DNA of 58,064 nucleotides, from contig JAHHHO010000034.1 of assembly GCA_019359315.1 (NCBI GenBank), positions 1 to 58,064 on the forward strand. Direction: 5' to 3'. Positions 51,683-58,064 of this stretch are shown one piece after another. The notes below the pieces were generated by a model, which worked only from the letters and a program-made list of their open reading frames with translations, did not search any database and was not told the origin of the DNA. The DNA comes from Myxacorys californica WJT36-NPBG1. GTDB lineage: Bacteria > Cyanobacteriota > Cyanobacteriia > Leptolyngbyales > Leptolyngbyaceae. The position numbers were made by a program, and so were the translations under genes. The number at the start of each line of letters is the position of its first letter. Within the stretch, counting starts at the first letter, position 1.

Positions 51683-52279
51683 ATAGTGCCAAACTTCCAT
51701 ATCGCTAATGACCATCTGTTGGCGAGACAAGCGGTTGATCAATCCTTGCTCTTCAAGATGACTAAGAATCCGAGTTACCGTCACGCGGGTTGTGCCCAAG
51801 AGTTCTGCTAAATCTTGATGAGTCAGGTGAAAGTCGAGTAAGTGTCCTTGCTTCACCGTTCGCCCAAATCGCTTCGCCAGCCAAAGTAACAACTGGATCA
51901 GAGCATCCTCAATGCGTTTGTGATGTCGAATAACAGTGAGTTCTTCTAAGCACTGAATGTGCCCCAGTACTGCTTCTGTCATATGAGACAAACTTTCTGG
52001 CGGTAGAGCGATCGCTTCTACGGCAGTGAGACATTCCATTTGAAATGGATTAACCCTGGAAAGGGTTTGTCCGACGATATCTCCCGCTTTCCAAATCCCA
52101 AGTGTAATTACGGTTCCATCCTCTAGCCAAGTTAAGGTTCGCACAATACCCTGATCAATGCGCCAAAGAGAACCTGATGTTGGTGGTAAGAGCGATCGCC
52201 GATTAAACGATCGGGTATAGGTTGGGTAGTACGGTATGAGGGGCGTTAGTCGCGCTGTTGGCATATCTGGTTTAATCAT
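51674..52279 (-). CDS. Crp/Fnr-family regulator (CysR-like by context)
   Basis: The 201-residue protein has a short cyclic-nucleotide-type beta-roll (LWRIDQGIVRTLTWLEDGTV, then GIWKAGDIVGQTLSRVNPF) and a C-terminal winged HTH (LTHQDLAELLGTTRVTVTRI, then LSHLEEQGLINRL). Residues for cAMP binding are not evident. In Synechococcus, the Crp-family CysR controls sulfate uptake genes. Position beside serine acetyltransferase and sulfate-importer genes makes a similar role likely. It lies 33 bp downstream of cysE on the same strand. Its stop lies within the 16-bp tandem triplication. Confidence 0.8.
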   Translation of the reverse strand: MIKPDMPTARLTPLIPYYPTYTRSFNRRSLLPPTSGSLWRIDQGIVRTLTWLEDGTVITLGIWKAGDIVGQTLSRVNPFQMECLTAVEAIALPPESLSHMTEAVLGHIQCLEELTVIRHHKRIEDALIQLLLWLAKRFGRTVKQGHLLDFHLTHQDLAELLGTTRVTVTRILSHLEEQGLINRLSRQQMVISDMEVWHYEI

Positions 52280-52312
52280 CTTTAGCAGTGACCTTTACGA
52301 GAGTTGTCGGCT

Positions 52313-53083
52313 TCAAATTCCTGCACCATCTAGAAACTCTTCAATTAGTTGATTGGAGACTGCATGATCGGAGACTGCATGATTGTTACGAGGATTAAGA
52401 GAGGGAGTTGCTACCGATGTCATTGGCTTCTGCGATTCCTGCCGAGGTACGCCTTGCGTCGATTGGATATGCGCAATCGCGTGTTCTAACTCCTGAATGC
52501 GATCGAACAGTACTCGAATCACCTGAGCCTCAACGTCGGGCAGTGCATCGGTATTGAGGCTCTCTTTCGTTTTCTTTTCTCTCACGATTCGTCCTGGAAT
52601 GCCGACAACCGTGCAATCTGAGGGCACGTCTCGCAACACGACTGAACCCGCACCAATCCGGGCTTGATTACCGATTTGAATATTGCCCAATACTTTCGCG
52701 CCTGCGCCTACGATCACGTTTTCCCCTAGGGTTGGATGCCGCTTTCCGGTTTCCTTTCCGGTTCCACCCAGGGTGACATCTTGATACAGCAAACAGTTGT
52801 TTCCAACGATCGCAGTTTCTCCGATTACGATGCCGCTTCCGTGATCAATCACTACTCCTTGACCAATGGTTGCGCCAGGATGAATCTCCACCCCAGTTAA
52901 AAATCGTGCCAATTGCGAAATTAGCCGAGGGATAACAGGCAGCCCAAGCAGGTAGAGCCAGTGGGCGATGCGGTAAAACCAGAGGGCATGAAGTCCGGGG
53001 TAGCACGTGATCACTTCTAGCCAGTGGCGAGCAGCAGGATCGCGCTGATAGATAGCTTGCAAATCGGTTAACAGCATGAGCAT
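52313..53083 (-). CDS. cysE: serine O-acetyltransferase
   Basis: The product, about 256 residues, makes O-acetylserine, the carbon skeleton for cysteine. The left-handed beta-helix hexapeptides are clear: TGVEIHPGATIGQGVVIDHG, then SGIVIGETAIVGNNCLLYQD, VTLGGTGKETGKRHPTLGEN and IGNQARIGAGSVVLRDVP. A C-terminal extension after residue 170 contains a coiled coil (VLFDRIQELEHAIAHIQ) and the in-frame duplicate HAVSD-HAVSN from a 15-bp tandem repeat. Starts at ATG 53083 and ATG 53077 are both possible. Confidence 0.93.
   Translation of the reverse strand: MLMLLTDLQAIYQRDPAARHWLEVITCYPGLHALWFYRIAHWLYLLGLPVIPRLISQLARFLTGVEIHPGATIGQGVVIDHGSGIVIGETAIVGNNCLLYQDVTLGGTGKETGKRHPTLGENVIVGAGAKVLGNIQIGNQARIGAGSVVLRDVPSDCTVVGIPGRIVREKKTKESLNTDALPDVEAQVIRVLFDRIQELEHAIAHIQSTQGVPRQESQKPMTSVATPSLNPRNNHAVSDHAVSNQLIEEFLDGAGI
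52351..52380 (-). repeat. 15-bp in-frame tandem duplication in cysE
   Basis: GATTGGAGACTGCAT is followed by GATCGGAGACTGCAT, one mismatch. On the coding strand they give HAVSD and HAVSN. Confidence 0.9.
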
Positions 53084-53334
53084 CCGCAAGGAGTGACAAG
53101 GAAAATCATCTTAAATTTCTGCCGATAGAGTGAACCTTAGAGTGAGTTCTGATTAAACTACGGCAAACTTATCGATTTATAGTAGATTACTTGAATTAGC
53201 ATACTATCACACTCTCAAAGCTCTCCTGCTTGAAGTCGCACTTCATCTCCAGATAAATTCCAAAAGACTAAACCTCCACCGTTACAATCAGTTGGCCCAT
53301 TACAATCAGTCATAGTGTCTTGCAGGCGGGTTAA

Positions 53335-54117
53335 ATGTGCCAACTGTTGGGAATGAACTGCAATGTGCCGACAGATATCTGCTTCTCCTTTGAAGGCTTT
53401 GCGGCACGAGGCGGAAAGACAGATGAACATCAGGACGGCTGGGGAATTGCCTTTTTTGAGGGGGCAGGTTGCCGAGTATTTCTCGATGAAAAACCCGCGA
53501 TCGCATCCCCGATCGCCGAATTAGTCCGCCACTACCCGATCAAGTCGAAGCATGTAATTGCTCATATTCGTAAGGCAACATTTGGCAAAGTGGCACTAGA
53601 AAATTGCCATCCCTTTCAGCGTGAACTTTGGGGACGATATTGGGTGTTTGCTCACAATGGCGACTTGCCCAACTTTGAGCCAGCCCGTCAGGGGTTTTAT
53701 GTTCCTGTCGGGCAAACTGACAGTGAACGCGCTTTCTGTTTGATCCTCAATACGTTGCGGCAAACGTTTCCGCAGGGCAAGCCGACTTTAGAGCAGTTGT
53801 ACGTCGTACTACAAGCCGTTACTCAAGACATCGCGCATTATGGGACGTTCAATTACCTGCTGTCAGACGGAGAATCTTTTTTCGCCCATTGCTCTACAAA
53901 ACTCTGCTACATCGTGCGTCAGGCTCCCTTCGCCGCCGCTCACCTAATAGACGAAGAAGTGACCGTTGATTTCCAGGAATTGACCACGCCACTCGATCGA
54001 GTGGCCGTCATCGCTACGACGCCACTGACCGATAATGAAGCCTGGACGGCTCTCCAACCGGGAGAACTGCTAGTTTTTCAGGATGGTCTATCGCGCCGAT
54101 TTGCTCAGCATTGCTGA
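53335..54117 (+). CDS. class II glutamine amidotransferase (YafJ/EgtC-like)
   Basis: The 260-residue protein begins MCQLLGMNCNVPTDICFSFE, placing the nucleophile Cys2 at the N-terminus after Met removal. It also shows GKTDEHQDGWGIAFFEGAGC, the glutamine-site Arg in VIAHIRKATFG, the Asn-Gly pair in WVFAHNGDLPNFEP and the Asp in GQTDSERAFC. This is the Ntn-type class II amidotransferase family. It lacks an adjoining synthase domain, so its acceptor is unknown. It sits between cysE and sbpA, divergent from cysE. Confidence 0.9.
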   Translation: MCQLLGMNCNVPTDICFSFEGFAARGGKTDEHQDGWGIAFFEGAGCRVFLDEKPAIASPIAELVRHYPIKSKHVIAHIRKATFGKVALENCHPFQRELWGRYWVFAHNGDLPNFEPARQGFYVPVGQTDSERAFCLILNTLRQTFPQGKPTLEQLYVVLQAVTQDIAHYGTFNYLLSDGESFFAHCSTKLCYIVRQAPFAAAHLIDEEVTVDFQELTTPLDRVAVIATTPLTDNEAWTALQPGELLVFQDGLSRRFAQHC

Positions 54118-54293
54118 TCCTGCCACCAAGAAGCCCTTGTGCCAGTCCTGAGCCGATCAAATCAATCTCGCCTTTGCCGCTCAAGATGCAGGAGATTATT
54201 CTTGCGTTTGTCACCCGTACTCGGTACAATCAGAGTCTACTGTAATTACGGTAACTTGAGAGGGAAACCGTAGATTGTTTGGGAGATGACAGA

Positions 54294-55430
54294 ATGAAGG
54301 CTTGGCAGCGCACGCTACAAACTGTGCAGGAAATGGTTAACCCATTTAAGTTTAAGATTAAATTCGGTTCGCTTCGAGGGTTTATATCGCTGTTTCTGAT
54401 GGGGGCGGTGTTGAGTGTTGCGATCGCGGCTTGCTCGTCTGGTAACAGCGCTTCTAATAACGCTAGCCCAAGCGGTGCCAGCCCAGCCTCTAATCAGCAG
54501 CAAGATATTCAATTGACGTTAGTTGGCTATGCGGTGCCCAAAGCAGCACATGATGCCATCATTCCTAAGTTTGTGGAGCAGTGGAAGAAAGACCACAACG
54601 GTCAGAACGTCACGTTCAATCAAAGTTATGGAGGATCGGGTTCTCAGACTCGCGCGATCGTAGATGGCTTAGAAGCGGATGTTGTGCATCTCGCGATCGG
54701 AGCGGATGTTCTCAAACTGGTGAGTGCTGGGTTCGTCAACCCCAACTGGAATCAGCGCGTTCCCAACAATGGCAATGTGGGTGAAACAGTGGCTGCTATA
54801 ATCACCCGTCCAGGCAATCCCAAAGGCATCAAATCATTTGCTGACTTGGCGCGGGATGATGTCAAGTGGGTGACGGCTGACCCGAAAACCTCGGGAGGTG
54901 CGCGTTGGAACTACTTTGCATTGTGGAACTCTGCTATCAAAGCTGGAAACGATGAAGCCAAAGCCAAGGATTTTGTCGCGAAGGCGTACAAGAACGTGGT
55001 GGTGTTAGCGAAAGATGCACGGGAATCGACGGATGCGTTTGCCAAGCAAGGTCAGGGAGATGCTCTGGTGAACTACGAAAATGAGGTGATTCTGGCAAAG
55101 CAAAAGGGTGAAGCTTTGGATTTTGTTGTACCCGATGTGAACATCTCGATCGACACGCCAACGGCAGTGGTGGACAAAAATGTGGACAAGCACGGGACAC
55201 GCGAAGCGGCTGAAGCCTTTGTACAGTTCTTGTTTACGCCAGACGCCCAGCAAGAATTTGCCAAAGTCGGATTCCGCCCATTAGGCGATTTGGGCAAGCA
55301 GAAGGAATTTACCGACAAGTACCCACCTGTGAAGCAGTTAGGAAAAATCGACGAGTTTGGCGGTTGGGAACAAGCCCAGAAAGTCTTTGAGGACGGCGGC
55401 ACGTTCGATAGCATTCGCGCTCAATCGTAG
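54294..55430 (+). CDS. sbpA: sulfate ABC transporter substrate-binding lipoprotein
   Basis: From ATG 54294 (GGGAG upstream) the product is 378 residues. It has a lipoprotein-type signal (VLSVAIAACSSG, lipobox Cys47) and the Sbp family core. Motifs are GYAVPKAAHDAIIPKFVEQW, FNQSYGGSGSQTRAIVDGLE, WVTADPKTSGGARWNYFALW and NYENEVILAKQKGEALDFVV. The protein captures sulfate (or thiosulfate) in the periplasm and hands it to CysTW. It is the first gene of an sbpA-cysT-cysW run. Confidence 0.94.
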   Translation: MKAWQRTLQTVQEMVNPFKFKIKFGSLRGFISLFLMGAVLSVAIAACSSGNSASNNASPSGASPASNQQQDIQLTLVGYAVPKAAHDAIIPKFVEQWKKDHNGQNVTFNQSYGGSGSQTRAIVDGLEADVVHLAIGADVLKLVSAGFVNPNWNQRVPNNGNVGETVAAIITRPGNPKGIKSFADLARDDVKWVTADPKTSGGARWNYFALWNSAIKAGNDEAKAKDFVAKAYKNVVVLAKDARESTDAFAKQGQGDALVNYENEVILAKQKGEALDFVVPDVNISIDTPTAVVDKNVDKHGTREAAEAFVQFLFTPDAQQEFAKVGFRPLGDLGKQKEFTDKYPPVKQLGKIDEFGGWEQAQKVFEDGGTFDSIRAQS

Positions 55431-55560
55431 TATTGTCTGGTAGTCGATCGTAAGCGTTTGATCTAAATTCAGCCTTCTCAGTGGGCAGATCGGCTGCCAG
55501 TCCCCATCCACTTTGCTAACCGCTTATCTCAACTCAGCTTTTTTCACCATTTTTTCACCA

Positions 55561-56415
55561 ATGGCTATTTCTTCAGTTCCGCAGAAACCGACGTTCGGAA
55601 AAGCCTTCCTTCGTCAAATTATTCATGCACCTTGGACATGGCGGATCATGATCGGCTACTTAGCCGTGATGCTCATCTTGCCGGTGCTAGCAATGCTAAC
55701 CAAAGCAAGTGCCGTTGGCCCTGCCAAGTTTTGGCAAATTGCCACTAGCCCAACTGCCCTATCTGCTTATGATGTGACGTTTACTACCTCATTCATTGCA
55801 GCAGCATTCAACGGAGTGTTTGGCACCCTGATCGCTTGGGTGTTGGTGCGTGAAGACTTTCCATTAAAGCGATTTATTGATGCGTCAGTTGATTTGCCCT
55901 TTGCGTTACCGACATCCGTTGCAGGTTTGACATTGGCAACCGTCTACAGCCAAAACGGATGGGTAGGTTCACTGGTTGCGCCGTTTGGCATCAAAATTGC
56001 CTTTACTCGAATTGGGGTAGGCGTGGCAATGACGTTTATCTCACTGCCCTTTGTAATCCGGACGGTGCAGCCCGTGTTGGCAGAGCTAGAGCAGGACATT
56101 GAAGAAGCCGCTTGGTGTTTAGGCGCTTCGCCGTGGCAGACCTTTCGGCACGTCATTTTTCCGCCGCTTCTGCCTGCTATTCTGACCGGAGTTGCGCTGG
56201 GATTCTCGCGCGCGGTTGGAGAGTATGGTTCGACGGTGATCATTGCGTCAAATACTCCCTTTAAGGATCTGATCGCGCCAGTGTTAATTTTTCAGCGATT
56301 AGAACAATACGACTACTCGGGTGCAACGGTGGTCGGCATGGTGTTGTTGATCATCTCACTAGTTGCACTGATTGGAATTAACTTACTACAGGCTTGGGCA
56401 AGACGGTATGACTAG
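55561..56415 (+). CDS. cysT: sulfate ABC transporter permease CysT
   Basis: From ATG 55561 the 284-residue protein has six membrane helices. The permease EAA loop is in [20 protein letters not shown] and the family segment [20 protein letters not shown] precedes it. It forms the channel with CysW. Its last 8 bp overlap the start of cysW. A longer frame opening at 55513 is less likely. Confidence 0.93.
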   Translation: MAISSVPQKPTFGKAFLRQIIHAPWTWRIMIGYLAVMLILPVLAMLTKASAVGPAKFWQIATSPTALSAYDVTFTTSFIAAAFNGVFGTLIAWVLVREDFPLKRFIDASVDLPFALPTSVAGLTLATVYSQNGWVGSLVAPFGIKIAFTRIGVGVAMTFISLPFVIRTVQPVLAELEQDIEEAAWCLGASPWQTFRHVIFPPLLPAILTGVALGFSRAVGEYGSTVIIASNTPFKDLIAPVLIFQRLEQYDYSGATVVGMVLLIISLVALIGINLLQAWARRYD

Positions 56416-57280
56416 TGTAGATCCCCTTCTAACAACAGCTCGGGCAACCTCTGAGAAAAAGCCAGCGAAATCTAAAAGTTGGGCTTCGATCGCATTAGTT
56501 AGCGTTGCGATCGCATACCTCGCTCTCGTTCTCTACATCCCTGCCTTAAACGTCTTCATGCAAGCGTTTAGCAAAGGCGTTGGGCCTTTTCTCGTGAACC
56601 TAACTCAGCCAAACTTCTTGCACGCGATCAAGCTCACGGTGCTGATGGCTCTCATTTGCGTGCCCTTGAATACGGTGTTCGGCTTATGTGCCGCTTGGGC
56701 GATCGCGCGGCGGCGATTTCCAGGTCGAACCTTTCTACTCAGCATTATTGACCTGCCGTTTTCCATCTCTCCCGTAGTAGCAGGATTGATGATCGTACTG
56801 CTCTATGGGCAGCAAGGATGGTTTGGGGGTTGGCTGCAAAATCATGGAATCAGGGTTGTGTTTGCGTTTCCGGCAATGGTGTTAGCGTCTGCGTTTGTCA
56901 GTATGCCGTTTGTAGCGCGTGAAGTGATTCCGGTGCTGGAAGAAGCCGGAGCCGATCAAGAAGAAGCGGCAAAAATCTTGGGTGCGAGCGATTGGCAAAC
57001 GTTTTGGCGGGTCACCCTACCGAACATTCGGTGGGGACTGCTCTACGGATTAATTTTGACCAATGCTAGAGCAATGGGCGAGTTTGGAGCCGTGTCTGTA
57101 GTCTCGGGCAACATCGCTGGCAAGACTCAAAGTTTACCGTTGTTTGTAGAAGAAGCTTACAAACAGTACGAAGGGGAAGCTGCCTACTCTGCTGCCGTTT
57201 TACTGGCATTACTAGCGGTCGTGACCTTGGTATTGAAAGAAATTCTAGAACGCAAAACTCGCATTAAAGACACTGAGTAA
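56408..57280 (+). CDS. cysW: sulfate ABC transporter permease CysW
   Basis: From ATG 56408 the 290-residue product has a 30-residue polar head, then six helices. The family segment is [20 protein letters not shown] and the EAA loop is [20 protein letters not shown]. It pairs with CysT. It overlaps cysT by 8 bp, so the two are translated together. The ATPase gene that should follow is destroyed. Confidence 0.94.
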   Translation: MTSVDPLLTTARATSEKKPAKSKSWASIALVSVAIAYLALVLYIPALNVFMQAFSKGVGPFLVNLTQPNFLHAIKLTVLMALICVPLNTVFGLCAAWAIARRRFPGRTFLLSIIDLPFSISPVVAGLMIVLLYGQQGWFGGWLQNHGIRVVFAFPAMVLASAFVSMPFVAREVIPVLEEAGADQEEAAKILGASDWQTFWRVTLPNIRWGLLYGLILTNARAMGEFGAVSVVSGNIAGKTQSLPLFVEEAYKQYEGEAAYSAAVLLALLAVVTLVLKEILERKTRIKDTE

Positions 57281-57395
57281 TTGATGTTGAGAGGCTTCTG
57301 TTAGGGCATGGCAGTGCTGTGCCTCTGCAAGGTCTGTCGCATTAATTTAGAAAATTGATATTACACCTTCCCACTCCAAGAAATCGAGATTGATT

Positions 57396-57549
57396 ATGGG
57401 CATTTCTATTCAAGGCGTGACGAAAAATTCGGTTCATTTCGGGCAGTTGACGACGTAAATTTGGAGGTCAAGACCGGATCGCTCGTCGCGTTGCTTCTGG
57501 CCCTTCGGGTTCAGGAAAATCAACGCTGTTACGCATGATAGCTGGGGGT
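57396..57549 (+). pseudogene. cysA: sulfate ABC transporter ATPase CysA, frameshifted N-terminal remnant
   Basis: ATG 57396 starts MGISIQGVTK; then FGSFRAVDDVNLEVKTGSLV continues in a second frame after a base is lost at an A run (57423-57427). GPSGSGKSTLLRMIAG (Walker A) continues in a third frame after about 57497. Homology ends at residue 50 or so and is replaced by IS630-type sequence. No Walker B or signature motif remains. The importer must use an ATPase encoded elsewhere, or be dead. Confidence 0.88.
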
Positions 57550-57732
57550 AGTGCAGTAGATCAACGCTTGCTGCTATTCTGGGATGGCGCAAAGTACCAT
57601 CACTCTGAAGAGTTGAGAGAATTTCTCCAACAAATCAATGGCAGCATGTATAGCACCACCGCACAACATAGCGCCTGTCGGCTGCTAGGGAATAAAACCG
57701 AAAACGATATCAGTTATAGAAAGATACTTTGA
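57550..57732 (+). pseudogene. IS630-type transposase fragment fused to the cysA remnant
   Basis: The frame that carries the cysA Walker A continues as VDQRLLLFWDGAKYHHSEEL and REFLQQINGSMYS, the second-Asp region of IS630 (Tc1/mariner-like) transposases. The usual LPPYSPxLNPIE part with the last catalytic Glu is absent. The remaining codons do not match the family. Confidence 0.75.
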
Positions 57733-57938
57733 ATATAAGAGTTAAAGATATGATCACAGTTTGCTGAAGCAGCAAGAATATAATGAGTTGCACAAATGCG
57801 TAGTGCTAGTGCAATCTCGCAAATACAAAATGCGCCAGCAGAAGTGCATTCGTGCATCACTAAAGACATCGTTAACATTAGCACCGAGAATCAGTACAGC
57901 TAACATTTCTGCAAGAATTAACAAGCAGTGGGAAATAT
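57733..57938. other. unassigned debris between two IS remnants
   Basis: About 205 bp with two open frames (plus 57761-57949, minus 57754-57969), neither with a recognisable motif. It is bounded by IS630-type and IS1-type remnants and may be a decayed fragment of either. Confidence 0.4.
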
Positions 57939-58064
57939 GGCGTTGCTGAATGAGAAGATGAATTAGCATGGAATCGGCACATCTCGAAATTTGAGGTAGT
58001 GCAAGAGTAATCGAATTGAGTGCCTGAGCATCTCAACCGATTTCGAGTAGCACAAGGTTTTGCG
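57939..58064 (-). mobile_element. IS1-family element, right end and transposase C-terminus
   Basis: On the minus strand from the window edge the frame reads RKTLCYSKSVEMLRHSIRLL and LHYLKFRDVPIPC, then stops at 57963-57965. RKTLxxSKS plus a closing hydrophobic helix is the C-terminal signature of IS1 InsB-type transposases. GGCGTTGCTGAATGAGAAG at 57939-57957, just after the stop, is in the right place to be the terminal inverted repeat. The rest of the element lies outside the window. Confidence 0.65.

Noticed and set aside
57535-57732. 65-codon gene
   Set aside because: It is a chimera of the cysA Walker A region and an IS630 fragment, not a gene of its own.

Overview
The window looks like chromosomal DNA of a filamentous, Leptolyngbya-like cyanobacterium (genus is inference). 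The octamer GCGATCGC and close variants (HIP1) are scattered through genes and gaps on both strands. Several families typical of cyanobacteria are present: a Cph1-type phytochrome with Rcp-type response regulators, a GUN4 domain, DUF3285, an RnfD-like/DUF2330 pair, and a SbpA-CysT-CysW sulfate importer.

Layout. 1-600 holds transposase and Uma2 remnants. 606-15089 is mostly housekeeping: truB, an alpha/beta hydrolase, a peroxiredoxin-like protein, a CNT nucleoside transporter, mntH, tRNA-Pro(CGG), lipA-gpsA, scpB, DUF3285-ybeY, dgkA, trpG, a Tat-exported MBL-like protein, and pepP with a DUF2805-type protein. 15265-29359 mixes a GAF histidine kinase, an HTH-NACHT STAND NTPase, corA, an MlaE permease, a CobA/BtuR-like protein, dcd, a frameshifted NACHT-FGE-GUN4 gene and a PIN toxin-antitoxin pair. 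29054-39042 is a one-directional signalling block: XRE regulator, large hybrid kinase, response regulator, phytochrome kinase, Rcp-like regulator, hybrid kinase. 39386-47744 has a SWIM protein, an ISAs1-type remnant, RnfD-like/DUF2330, DUF4142 and a NicO metal exporter. 47973-51457 carries MerR and two TetR regulators, a Coq4-like protein and a Rieske oxygenase. 51674-57280 is a sulfur-uptake cluster (Crp/Fnr regulator, serine acetyltransferase, class II amidotransferase, sbpA, cysT, cysW). It ends in a wrecked cysA fused to IS630 debris, followed by the tail of an IS1-type transposase at the window edge.

The most unusual structure is a set of three arrays of 21-bp tandem units (4896-5168, 17332-17583, 24858-25025). 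Their unit sequences are unrelated, but they share the 7-codon period and each lies beside a copy of the same dispersed palindromic element (GCGATCCTTC...GCAATCGC type). Two of the arrays lie just upstream of NACHT genes. Further copies of the palindrome sit in frame inside coding sequences: the large hybrid kinase, a conserved small protein, an XRE regulator, and a TetR protein that also carries a transposase-type zinc ribbon. The window is also rich in short perfect tandem duplications of 13-20 bp, some in frame within genes. Together these point to a genome shaped by replication slippage and small mobile repeats.

All functional calls are from reading translations and motifs by eye; no database search was possible.
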